From Candidatus Latescibacterota bacterium (GTDB taxonomy: Bacteria > Krumholzibacteriota > Krumholzibacteriia > WVZY01 > JAKEHA01): a stretch of 32,997 nt of DNA. This document shows positions 8,163 through 16,800 of this stretch, in pieces (position 1 is the stretch's first letter; each line of letters opens with the position of its first letter). Location: NCBI GenBank assembly GCA_022615275.1, contig JAKEHA010000328.1:1-32997 (forward strand), written 5' to 3'. The position numbers and the translations under genes were made by a program. The notes under the pieces were generated by a model. It was not told where the DNA came from. It worked only from the letters and a program-made list of their open reading frames with translations, and did not search any database.

Positions 8163-9212
8163 ATGAAATGGCGTAACCTATTGATGCCGAAGGAGATCGT
8201 TCGCGACGACGCGACCGCCACCCCGACCAACGCGCGCTTCATCGTGGAGCCGCTGGAGCGGGGCTTCGGTCTGACCCTCGGCAACGCGCTGCGGCGCACA
8301 CTGCTCTCGTCCATTCAGGGCGCGGCGGTGTCGGCGGTCCGCATCAAGGGTGTCTTGCACGAGCTCTCGAACATCCCCGGTGTCGTCGACGACGTCACCG
8401 ACGTGGTGCTGAACCTGAAGCAGCTCGTGGTCGTGATGCACAACGACGAGCCCAAGTTCCTGAAGCTCAAGGTCAGCAAGCAGGGGCCGATCAAGGCCGG
8501 CGACATCACCGAGGATCCGGATATCGAGATCGTCAACAAGGACCTCGTGCTCTGCACGGCGTCCGAGAACGTCGAAGTCGAGATGGACATCCTGGTCGGT
8601 CACGGGCGCGGGTACGTACCCGGCGAGACCCACGACCTCGGCGACTACGACATCGGCCTGATCCCGCTGGACTCGAATTTTTCGCCCATCCGGAAGGTGG
8701 CGTACACGGTCGAGAACACGCGCGTCGGCCAGCGCACCGACTACGATCGCTTGATCTTCGAGATCACGACCAACGGGAGCGTCACTCCCGAGGACGCGCT
8801 CGGCTACGCGGCCAAGATTCTCAAGGATCACATGGTCCTCTTCATCAAGTTCGACGAAGCGCCCATGGAGGCGCAGGAGCCCGTGGTCGACGAAGAGCGC
8901 GACCGCTTGCGCGAATTGCTCGGCCGGAGCGTGGAAGAGTTGGAACTGTCGGTGCGCTCGGGCAACTGCCTGCGCCGTGCCAACATCAAGACCCTCGGCG
9001 ATCTGGTTCGCCGCAGCGAAGCCGAGATGCTCAAGTACCGCAACTTCGGCAAGCAGAGCCTGAAGGAGATCACCGAGATTCTCTCCGGCATGGGCCTGGG
9101 CCTGGGCATGGACATCGACGCGCTCTTGGGCGGTCGCGCGCCCAGGCCCGCCGTTCCCGCGGCCCCCACTGCGGAAGACGAGTCCGAAGTGGTCATGGAA
9201 GAGAACGGGTAG
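8163..9212 (+). CDS. rpoA: DNA-directed RNA polymerase alpha subunit
   Basis: This 349-residue subunit dimerises to seed RNA polymerase assembly. The N-terminal domain has RFIVEPLERGFGLTLGNALRRTLLSSIQG and GHGRGYVPGE. The C-terminal domain (from about residue 255) contains the LELSVRSGNCLRRANIKTLGDLV motif that contacts UP elements and activators, then an acidic, proline-containing tail. CAGGAGGAAC precedes ATG 8163. An alternative ATG at residue 8 would match shorter homologues. The gene is followed by the second structured element, before rplQ. Confidence 0.97.
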   Translation: MKWRNLLMPKEIVRDDATATPTNARFIVEPLERGFGLTLGNALRRTLLSSIQGAAVSAVRIKGVLHELSNIPGVVDDVTDVVLNLKQLVVVMHNDEPKFLKLKVSKQGPIKAGDITEDPDIEIVNKDLVLCTASENVEVEMDILVGHGRGYVPGETHDLGDYDIGLIPLDSNFSPIRKVAYTVENTRVGQRTDYDRLIFEITTNGSVTPEDALGYAAKILKDHMVLFIKFDEAPMEAQEPVVDEERDRLRELLGRSVEELELSVRSGNCLRRANIKTLGDLVRRSEAEMLKYRNFGKQSLKEITEILSGMGLGLGMDIDALLGGRAPRPAVPAAPTAEDESEVVMEENG

Positions 9213-9220
9213 GGTTAATC

Positions 9221-9327
9221 GGGGTGTCGTGATCCGTTCTCCGCTCAGGTCCTCGAGCGAGACACAATACTGTGTTGTATCGCTCTGCGGAAATCGCGTC
9301 GAACGAATCACGACACCCCTAGATTAG
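9221..9327 (+). ncRNA. Structured repeat element, copy B (upstream of rplQ)
   Basis: This element fills most of the 134-bp rpoA-rplQ gap. Its core 9235-9305 differs from copy A at five of 71 positions. One pair is changed on both sides: C-G at 582/610 in copy A becomes A-T at 9256/9284 here. Another change turns a G-C into a G-T wobble. The outer helix pairs 9221-9233 with 9307-9319, thirteen uninterrupted base pairs whose sequence is unrelated to that of copy A. CCTA-N3-TAG (9318-9327) follows as in copy A. Both copies begin 8-10 nt after the upstream stop codon. The rplQ ribosome binding site (AAAAAGG, 9331-9337) lies just outside the structure. Confidence 0.75.
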
Positions 9328-9346
9328 AAGAAAAAGGTAAACGCAC

Positions 9347-9979
9347 ATGAGACACGGCAAAGATCATCGCAAGCTCGGACGCACCGCGTCGCACCGTTAC
9401 GCCATGATGCGCAGCATGGTGACGTCGCTGTTCGCCGCCGAGCGCATCACCACCACCGCGCCCAAGGCCAAGGAAGCCCGGCGCATGGCGGAGCGGCTCA
9501 TCACGCGCGCCAAGAAGGGCCATCGCGCCCACAAGGAAGGTGCGACGGGCGTGGCCCTCGCGCACTGGCGCGAAGCCGGCCGCGTCGTGCGGAGCCCCGA
9601 GGTGCTGCGCAAGCTGTTCGATCAGCTCGCTCCGCTCTACATGGAGCGCAACGGCGGCTACACGCGCATTATTCGGCTCGATCACACGCGTGTGGGTGAC
9701 AACGCGCGCATGGTGATGCTCGAGCTGGTCGACTCCGAAATCAGCAAGAAGCCGTTGATCCGTGGCGAAGCCACGGAAACCCAAGGTGAAGCCGACGCGA
9801 AGTCCGCCAAGGGCTCCCGCGGCAAGAAGAAGGAAGCCGCCGCCGAGACCAAGCCGAAGAAGGAAAAGAAGGCCAAGCCGCCCAAGGTCGCGAAGGAAGC
9901 CAAGCCCGCGAAGACCAAGGCTGACACCAAGAAGAAAGATTCCGGCGCCAAGCGCTCCGCGCCCAAGAAGTCCGGGTAG
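9347..9979 (+). CDS. rplQ: 50S ribosomal protein L17 with long Lys/Ala/Pro-rich tail
   Basis: Residues 1 to about 133 are normal L17: MRHGKDHRKLGR, SHRYAMMRSMVTSLF, then YTRIIRLDHTRVGDNARMVMLELV. L17 sits at the polypeptide exit tunnel region of the 50S subunit. Beyond residue 135 comes about 75 residues rich in K, A, E and P, with repeated KPKK, KAKP and EAKP units, so the protein is 210 residues instead of about 120-130. The frame is continuous. The gene ends the ribosomal block, 8 bp before the next ATG. Confidence 0.95.
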   Translation: MRHGKDHRKLGRTASHRYAMMRSMVTSLFAAERITTTAPKAKEARRMAERLITRAKKGHRAHKEGATGVALAHWREAGRVVRSPEVLRKLFDQLAPLYMERNGGYTRIIRLDHTRVGDNARMVMLELVDSEISKKPLIRGEATETQGEADAKSAKGSRGKKKEAAAETKPKKEKKAKPPKVAKEAKPAKTKADTKKKDSGAKRSAPKKSG

Positions 9980-9987
9980 CTTACCGA

Positions 9988-11313
9988 ATGTCGCGCGGAC
10001 GCCGAGCCGCAGCAACCGTTACGGTCCTGATCGTCTCGATCTGGCTGGGCTCCACTGTACGCGCGCCACGGTACGAAGCGCCCCTCCCAATGGGGGGGGC
10101 GCTTTCGTTTGTGCCCGCGCCCGCACGCGCCGACACCGCGCTGTTTCCCTCGCCCTATCTCGCAAGCTTGCAAGAGAGCACTCCCATTCTCCCCGACGAC
10201 GAGATTCGCGCGCTGTGGGTGGTGCGCGACGCGCTCACCACCCCCGAGTCCATCGCGCGCCTGGTCGACTTCGCCGTACTGACGCGCACGCACATGCTCT
10301 TCGTCCAGGTGCGCGGTCGCGCCGATTCGTTCTATCGCTCCGCCGTCGACCCCGCGTCCTCCATCCTGCAAGCACCCGTCGCCGATTTCGACCCGCTCGC
10401 ATACCTCTTGAGCATCGCGCGCCGGCACAGTATCGCCGTGCACGCGTGGATCAACGTGTATCTCGTATGGTCCGACATGTCGAAGTCGCCGCCGTCGGGG
10501 CATCTTGCCGCACGCCATCCCGATTGGTTGTTGACCGACTCCCGGGGCGTGCGCATGGACCGCATGCAATCGTCGCGCTGGAAGCGCACGGGTGCCGAAG
10601 GCTGGTTCGTCTCGCCCGGCAGCCGTGCCATGCGCGAGCACATGGTGCGCGTCGTCCACGAACTCGTCACCGAGTACGAGATCGACGGCATTCATCTCGA
10701 CTACATTCGCTATCCCAACCGCGAGCTATCCTTCGACCCGGCGACGCGCGCGGAGTTCGCCGTCCAGTGGGGTGTGGACCCCGCGGAAGCCGCGCATGGT
10801 GACCGCGGCGCGCTCCAGCGCATGATCGGCGCGGGCGCACTCGCGCTCGTCGACAGTCTCTACAACGAGTCGCGCGTGGCCCAAGTCGACAGCATGGTGA
10901 TCGCGATTCGCGCCGCGTGCCGCCACAAGGCGCTCTCGGCCGCGGTAGTCGCGGATCCCTTCACCGCCCGCCACGACAAGGGACAGGACTGGGCACGCTG
11001 GGTCAACAATCGCTGGATGGACTTCGTCGTCCCGATGGGCTACAACTTCCCGCCGCTGGAGCTCGAGCACCGCGCGACCATCTACAATCGCATGGTGGGG
11101 AAGGAACGGTGGCTCATGGGCCTGGGCGTTTTCGACGGCCGCGACGAGTATCTCGCCGAGTCGGTGCAACTCCTGCGCGAAGTGGGTGTCATGGGCTTCT
11201 CGATCTTCTCGTACAACGTGCTTGAGGAGGAAGGCTTCGGCGCGGCGCTGATCGAGGAGGCAGTGCTGCCGCCGGATACGAGCTGGGTGGATGAGGAGTA
11301 CGAGGACGAATAA
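9988..11313 (+). CDS. Secreted GHL10-type glycosyl hydrolase-like protein
   Basis: This 441-residue protein starts MSRGRR, then a hydrophobic stretch at about residues 8-23 ending STVRA, which looks like a signal peptide. The body resembles the GHL10 (DUF187) TIM-barrel family. Visible features are an opening IRALWVVRD strand, HAWINVY, and the hallmark DGIHLDYIRYP motif near residue 232, where the aspartates are candidate catalytic residues. Members are thought to act on cell-wall or storage glycans; the substrate here is unknown. A strong hairpin lies within codons 30-39. If that is the rplQ terminator, either this N-terminus is attenuated or the gene uses a start and promoter further in. 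The C-terminus is acidic. Confidence 0.8.
   Translation: MSRGRRAAATVTVLIVSIWLGSTVRAPRYEAPLPMGGALSFVPAPARADTALFPSPYLASLQESTPILPDDEIRALWVVRDALTTPESIARLVDFAVLTRTHMLFVQVRGRADSFYRSAVDPASSILQAPVADFDPLAYLLSIARRHSIAVHAWINVYLVWSDMSKSPPSGHLAARHPDWLLTDSRGVRMDRMQSSRWKRTGAEGWFVSPGSRAMREHMVRVVHELVTEYEIDGIHLDYIRYPNRELSFDPATRAEFAVQWGVDPAEAAHGDRGALQRMIGAGALALVDSLYNESRVAQVDSMVIAIRAACRHKALSAAVVADPFTARHDKGQDWARWVNNRWMDFVVPMGYNFPPLELEHRATIYNRMVGKERWLMGLGVFDGRDEYLAESVQLLREVGVMGFSIFSYNVLEEEGFGAALIEEAVLPPDTSWVDEEYEDE
10076..10112 (+). terminator. Terminator-like hairpin inside the start of the GHL10 gene
   Basis: A 13-bp stem pairs 10076-10088 with 10092-10104 around an AAT loop, all Watson-Crick except one T-G. 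It is followed by a moderate T-rich tract (TCGTTTGT). It has the form of an intrinsic terminator for the ribosomal operon but lies 97 bp beyond the rplQ stop, within the next reading frame. Confidence 0.6.
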
Positions 11314-11333
11314 GCCGACGAAATGTCATAGTA

Positions 11334-11389
11334 CGGCGCCCCGGGACACGATGGACTAGATCGACCCTGGGAGTACTTCCCGGGCGCCG
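11334..11389. terminator. Inverted repeat after the GHL10 gene
   Basis: Arms 11334-11346 and 11378-11389 pair over 12 bp with one bulged C, around a loop of about 31 nt. There is no T tract on either strand. It may be a Rho-independent-like stop or mRNA-stabilising hairpin 20 bp past the stop codon. From here to 11481 I see no gene. Confidence 0.35.
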
Positions 11390-11481
11390 CGTCCACCTCG
11401 GGTCGGCAGACGCTACCGGAGCAAGCAGGTGCACGTGCTACCAGGATGCCGAACGGGCACCACACCCCACGGGATACAATG

Positions 11482-11978
11482 CTAATTCTGGCTCCGGTAA
11501 TGCGACGCTACAAACTCGAGCGGGGGAACATTCGCGATTGGCTCGAGGAGCCGCCGGTTGTTGATCCAATCGATCCACTCCAACGTCCGGAAACTCCGCC
11601 GCGCCAAACTGACGCAAGGGACTCGGCGTTCAATCAGATCGGTCTTGTAGAGCCCAATCACCGTCTCGGCGAGCGTCGTCTCATACGAGTCGCCCATACT
11701 TCCCGCCGAGGGCTCGATGCCGGCTTCCGCGATGCGTTCGGTGTAATGGATCGAAAATACTGCCACCCCTCGATCGCTGTGGTGAATCAACCCCGACATG
11801 TCGCCGCGCGCATGGATCCCTTGCTCCAGTGCATCGAGCGTGAGGTCGGTTTGTAGAGAGCGCGATGCTCGCCAGCCCACAATCGTGGGCGCAACACGTC
11901 GATCACAAACGCCATGTAGACGAAGCCATACCAGTTAGATTGCTCGTCTCGGTGGGCGGCGATGAAGGCCACCATCAC
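11482..11978 (-). pseudogene. IS3-family transposase (OrfB) remnant, frameshifted
   Basis: Two minus-strand frames together give the C-terminal part of an IS3-family (IS3/IS407-like) integrase-type transposase. The upstream piece (to about 11890) reads NWYGFVYMAFVIDVLRPRL. The downstream piece reads RSLQTDLTLDALEQGI, then HHSDRGV (second catalytic Asp), GDSYETTLAET (catalytic Glu) and the closing EWIDWINNRRLLEPIANVPP. A frameshift near 11885 separates them. The N-terminal half with the first catalytic Asp, and OrfA, are absent. I could not identify intact terminal inverted repeats. It is a dead fragment abutting the end of the next gene. Confidence 0.85.
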
Positions 11979-13309
11979 CTCGGTTTAAGTCGTTCAACCG
12001 GCTGCCGAAAAGCGGCGCCGAACGCGCCGCAATCCCCTGCGATGCCCATGGGGCCGCATGCGCTAACAGGTGGCAAGCATGGCGAGTTCGACTGTAGATA
12101 GAAGTCGTCACTTGCAGCATTACAGAATAGCGGGTCAAGTGATAGGTTGCCCATCGTTCCAGACTGACTGGCGATGCATCCCGTCCAGTCTCCTATTTCA
12201 TTCCCGTAAACGTCAGAACACACGATGGTCACCGCTGGAGGGCCGAGAATCGAGTCACAGTAAACTGGCATGCTGCCCAGGTTAGAGGCCATGATCGTTC
12301 TCTCAAAACTAGTTGACGAGGAAGCTCCGCAGTTGATGGAGCTTCCCTTGCTCGCGCTGTTCCCGTAGAATACACTGGAGCTAATAGTCCCGACCGATGC
12401 CGCATACGCCCAAATCGCGCCGCCATTTTGTCCGCACGCGTTTCGCGCGAACGTGCAACTCTCCAATGAAAACTCACTATTCACGACATCAATGGCACCA
12501 CCATGACTTCCCGCAACGTTGTCGAGGAATACACACCCCATTGCTGCGAGCCGAGCGGGCTCGGCCACAAGGGAGGTCGAGTAGATAGCGCCTCCGCTAA
12601 AGGAGGCCCCGTTCCTTATGAATCGGCAATCCGTCATGGTCACACGTGAGGATAGATTCACGATCGCGGCACCGCTTGCGCTGCTATAGTTGTCCACGAA
12701 CGTGCAAGAACCTAGAACTGGTGATGCTTGCTGGCTGGCACGAATCGCGCCACCTACGTTTAACGCGAAAGTACATGCATTGAACGACGGTGAAGAGGAT
12801 TTGCAATCCACCGCTACATTGCCATGGAGACGAAACACCACGGATCGAAAGGCGGGCGAGCTTCCCTTCTCGCAAGTGATTGCACCACCGCCGCCGACAC
12901 CGTATCCATTTTCGACCGTTACCCCCTCGATTCTTGTTTGGTTAGTCTCTCCACTAGAGAAAAGAAAACCGCGGTGGGGCTCCACGTCATTTCCGACGCA
13001 ATCTATGATGCACAGACTTGGGTCACCGCTCTCAGAGCGAACAAGGATCCGTCGTCCCTTGAGATCCAAGTCGCGGTTGCCACCTCCCACAAACCTGCCG
13101 TTTGCAAGCGAAACAGTATCTCCATTAATCGACGCGTTGATTGCTGCTTGGATTGTCGGATAGTCACCCGTTCCGTCATACACGACTCGAATGTTGCGCG
13201 GATCGCGCAGTACTGGGGGCTTGGTCGGTGGGTCGTCATCGCAACCGATGGCCAAGGCTAGAACGCCGCCCAAGAGCAGGTGGGTATTAAAACGCAACAT
13301 CAAATTCAT
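11975..13309 (-). CDS. Beta-helix repeat lipoprotein, C-terminus possibly truncated by IS remnant
   Basis: The 444-residue product begins with a lipoprotein signal (LALAIGC then DDDPP). It then has the pattern TGDYPTIQAAINASINGDTVSLANG, the usual entry into a right-handed parallel beta-helix of the pectate-lyase/polymorphic-membrane-protein type. Repeats of the form C-x-F-x-x-N and GGAI(W/Y) run to about residue 400. Such proteins are surface-exposed or periplasmic; ligand or enzyme activity cannot be read. The start has CCTCC on the plus strand (GGAGG) 7 bp upstream and an extended -10 further up. The last ten residues (about RQPVERLKPR) run into the IS3 remnant, so the natural C-terminus is probably lost. 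Base composition is less GC-rich than the ribosomal block. Confidence 0.75.
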   Translation of the reverse strand: MNLMLRFNTHLLLGGVLALAIGCDDDPPTKPPVLRDPRNIRVVYDGTGDYPTIQAAINASINGDTVSLANGRFVGGGNRDLDLKGRRILVRSESGDPSLCIIDCVGNDVEPHRGFLFSSGETNQTRIEGVTVENGYGVGGGGAITCEKGSSPAFRSVVFRLHGNVAVDCKSSSPSFNACTFALNVGGAIRASQQASPVLGSCTFVDNYSSASGAAIVNLSSRVTMTDCRFIRNGASFSGGAIYSTSLVAEPARLAAMGCVFLDNVAGSHGGAIDVVNSEFSLESCTFARNACGQNGGAIWAYAASVGTISSSVFYGNSASKGSSINCGASSSTSFERTIMASNLGSMPVYCDSILGPPAVTIVCSDVYGNEIGDWTGCIASQSGTMGNLSLDPLFCNAASDDFYLQSNSPCLPPVSACGPMGIAGDCGAFGAAFRQPVERLKPR

Positions 13310-13339
13310 TGAGCTGCCTCCATGGTCTATCTACATGAC

Positions 13340-13348
13340 AGTATAACA
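13340..13348 (-). promoter_or_regulatory. Extended -10 promoter element for the beta-helix lipoprotein
   Basis: Read on the minus strand the sequence is TGTTATACT, an extended -10 (TG-N-TATACT) about 30 bp upstream of the ATG at 13309. No good -35 box is present, which is acceptable for extended -10 promoters. Confidence 0.45.
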
Positions 13349-13459
13349 GATAGGGCGTGGCCGACTAGCGGAGTCTTAACTTGACGATCCATCTGAATCG
13401 TGGGAAGCTGGTAAGCGTTGTAACGGAAACTTGTTGCTTCCTTTCGCTTCGTCGCACGA

Positions 13460-13858
13460 ATGCAACAAACCACGTCGTTATCGAGTCCGTGCCTCCGGTT
13501 TCTGTGCGTATTGCTTGCGCTTTGCGTGCCGGCATGTGCCAAGTACGTGCGCGTCACACCGTCCCAGCTCACACCGACTACGTCACGTGACACCTATCGG
13601 ATTACGATGGCTAGCGGGCATGTCTACGTCGCCAATCGATTGTCGTTGGAAGATAGCGTCCTAACGATTGGTGGAATAGAATTGAGTCCGGCGAATTCGA
13701 TCAAGGAAGAGTCAATCCTCACTGTTCCTCTTGTTGAAGTGCGAGCGATCGAGCGAGTTGACACTCATCCTCGTCGCACGATGTTCGTGATGGTCGGAGT
13801 GTTTGTCACGATTGCAGCTGCAATTACCGCGTTTTCGACGTTCGGTTCGTTCTCGTAG
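13460..13858 (+). CDS. Small putative lipoprotein with C-terminal membrane segment
   Basis: I do not recognise the family. The 132-residue product has a hydrophobic N-terminus ending LALCVPAC, a plausible lipobox with Cys26. A polar domain of about 75 residues follows, containing TYRITMASGHVYVANRLSLEDS and a segment ending VPLVEVRAIERVDT. This arrangement resembles short beta domains that report a default or option value. A hydrophobic segment (MFVMVGVFVTIAAAITAF) closes the protein. No clear ribosome binding site precedes ATG 13460. The next gene starts 30 bp after its stop, so the two may be co-transcribed. Confidence 0.6.
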   Translation: MQQTTSLSSPCLRFLCVLLALCVPACAKYVRVTPSQLTPTTSRDTYRITMASGHVYVANRLSLEDSVLTIGGIELSPANSIKEESILTVPLVEVRAIERVDTHPRRTMFVMVGVFVTIAAAITAFSTFGSFS

Positions 13859-13888
13859 TGGCATGTCGTGCCGGAAGGGTATGAAGAA

Positions 13889-16800
13889 ATGAGTTCGATT
13901 TCCACTCGTGTTGCGAAGCTCTGGATTGTCCTCCCTATGTTAATTGTGCCCGCAAGTGTCGTTGCGGAGGACTTGGACCTGAATGGTTTTCCCGATGCTA
14001 ATGAACAAGCGCTGGTTGATAGGTTTTGCCCTTCTCTCGTACTCAACTCCCTCGATAGGCAAGAGTCACCGGTGTGCCCGGAGCCCGTCGAAATAATCAC
14101 TGGGAAGATTTGGAATTCGTGGCGCGATTTGACCGCGCAGTCGTACCGGGGAGTCACGTTCCGGTTGAACACGACAGATGTCAATTACTCGCTATTGACG
14201 AACAGCGTACCGGAGCAAGGCTATCCGCCGCAGACTACGTATGATGGTTGCTTCCAAAACAGCCCTCCGTTGTCGGAAAAGCAGAAGCACTATGACTACG
14301 GTGACCCCGGCGAGGAGTGCGAGTGGCAGAGTTCGCATTGGAAGGACCAGCCCACGAACCCGGAAGGTGGTTGGTACACGATCTACGATCAGGGCGTTGG
14401 CGGTGCTTTTAGGGGAGCTGATTATCCGCATACGGTTTACGCGCATCCATTCTCTTTTGTTGAGGACAATGAAACGCAACTCGTGATACAGTACTGGTTC
14501 TTCTATCCATTCAACGATTGGGTCAACAATCATGAGGGCGACTGGGAACATATCAACGTGTTCATTACGTCAGATGATCCCAACTCTTCACAGATAGATA
14601 GAGTGGTCTACTATTTTCACGAAAGATACACGATTGCGGCTGACACGCAAATTGAGTATCCCAACGGTCCGTTTGATTGTTACGTCGTGGACGGCACTCA
14701 TCCGGTTGTTTTTGTTGGAGGATCGGCGAACGAGACTGACTGCGAGTTTGGAGTATGTGATAACGGCGCAGGGAACGGATCTCATGGATCTTACACCATG
14801 CCGGGTGTTTGGAACAACGTAAACGAGCGGGGATACGAGGACGAGCCCGACGGAGTCGGTCTCTGGATCCCGTGGTCGCAGATTGTTGACAACGATGACA
14901 GCGATTTGGATGGCGTTGTCCTGTTGAAGGAGAGAAACGCGTACAACTATGCCGCAAAGCCGTGGATGAGTTGGCACAATGCCAATATCTCATGGGGTCA
15001 TCCGAACGTGTGGTCGATGGGAAGCAATCACACGGAATTGATAGGGCTGTTTGGGGGCACGTCCATAGGTAGCGAATCGCCAAATGGCCCAGCATATCAG
15101 GATACTTGGAACGCTCCGTACGGAACAGAGAGGTTTCTCCAGTACATTTTCGTCGCACCGCATCCAAATGCAAGCGATGCGAATTGGTCGCCCCCACCGA
15201 GGATGGTCTTGACGTTCCCCGGTCAGAATGCGGAAGTATTCGGAGAGTTGGTTATTCAAGGCACCATTCACTATGCTGATGAGGTGACCCTGGACTGGGG
15301 TGTGGGAGCAGACCCAACCGAGTGGAGTGAGCTTGGGACTAGCGTTGAAGAAACCCCGGTTGTAGATTCAGCGATTGGTCGGTGGAATACCGGTTATGTG
15401 CCGGGCGGGACATACACCATACGCATTCGCTCTACGTATGGAGGCCAAATTTCGGAGGCCGTGCGAACCGTATCCGTATTGCACCGTACCGTATCGGTCG
15501 CGCAGGTAGGCGGCGACTTCGCGACCATACAGGAGGGCATTGACTATGCCGCAACGGGCGATACTGTTCGTGTCGCGATGGGAGGAGCAGCCTACCCTCC
15601 AACGAGCTTAACGATGAAGGCCGGTGTTCACCTTGTGGCCACGGGCGGGCCGGTGCGGGACGTCTTTGGTCTGGAAGACACACCTACAATCAGGATAGAG
15701 GATCACGACCAACCCGGAGGAGGCTCCGACGGTCCGCCAAGCACCATCGACGGTTTTACGTTCCGGCACAATCACGCGTTCCCGAGTGCGCCAGGTAGTT
15801 CGAGCGAGCACGGCGCCATAATCGATGGGTCCAGCCCAGCGTTCCGGAATTGCACGTTCAAGTACAACGTGGCAGATCGGGGGGGCGGCGTTCTTGTAAT
15901 TGCTTCACCAGGAAGGGTGACGCGGCCGATCTTCGAGAATTGCAAGTTCATCGGGAACCGAGGCAACAACGATGCAGGAGCGATCGCCATTGAGGATGTC
16001 GGGACGCCCCCAAAGACAGGCCAAGTAGGTTTCGAATGCTATGACTGCGAGTTTGCGGGTAACTTCGCGGGACAGGCTAGTGGCGGCACTGCGGTTAGTG
16101 CGGCTTACATTGACGCGCAAGGCGAACCGCTTGTATTGGCAGACTGCTCATTCAGCGAGCATGAGCAGGCTAGCACTGTGATTCTTCTGGCTGGCGTGAC
16201 AGACGCGAATTTCACGAACTGCGTGTTTTTTGATAACAGTACGATCGACCTAGTGCACATGGATCATCACTCCCGCCCGACGTTTGATCGTTGTACCTTC
16301 GCTAAGAACTATGGGGTCGATGGCGTTTTTGGCTGGAGCGAGCCCAACAACGGTTTCCCCGATATAAGCCGTTCGATTATCGCCTTCAATAATGGCCCTG
16401 TTTCAATTGGTAGCTCCGGGCTGACGACATCCATCGAGCTGGTGAACACAATAGTGTTCGCCAACCTCGATCAAGGGCGTGGCCCTTCGGACGCGGCGTG
16501 GGATGCGGCGTGGCTTTCAGCCATCCGTATTGATCCAGCGTTCTGTTCCACGGCCGGCTTTGATTTCCGGCTGTTTGCGTATTCACCAGCTTCCGCACCG
16601 ACCCTGCCAAACCTCGGCTATTTTGGTGAGCGAGTTGGGGCGTTCGACGTGGGGTGCGTACCGTCGGCCGATGTGACCGCTTCGTCGAGCGGGCAGATCA
16701 TCCCGGAGAAGCCATGGATCGTTGTCGCGTGCCCACAGGGGGATCAGTGCCCCAATGCCGCTAAGGATCTTGTCGTTACCGTCGACCTCGACGGTTCGAT

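Noticed and set aside
9221..9327. Copies A and B as intrinsic transcription terminators
   Set aside because: Neither has a T tract after the stem, and both lie within the gene block upstream of genes that should be expressed.
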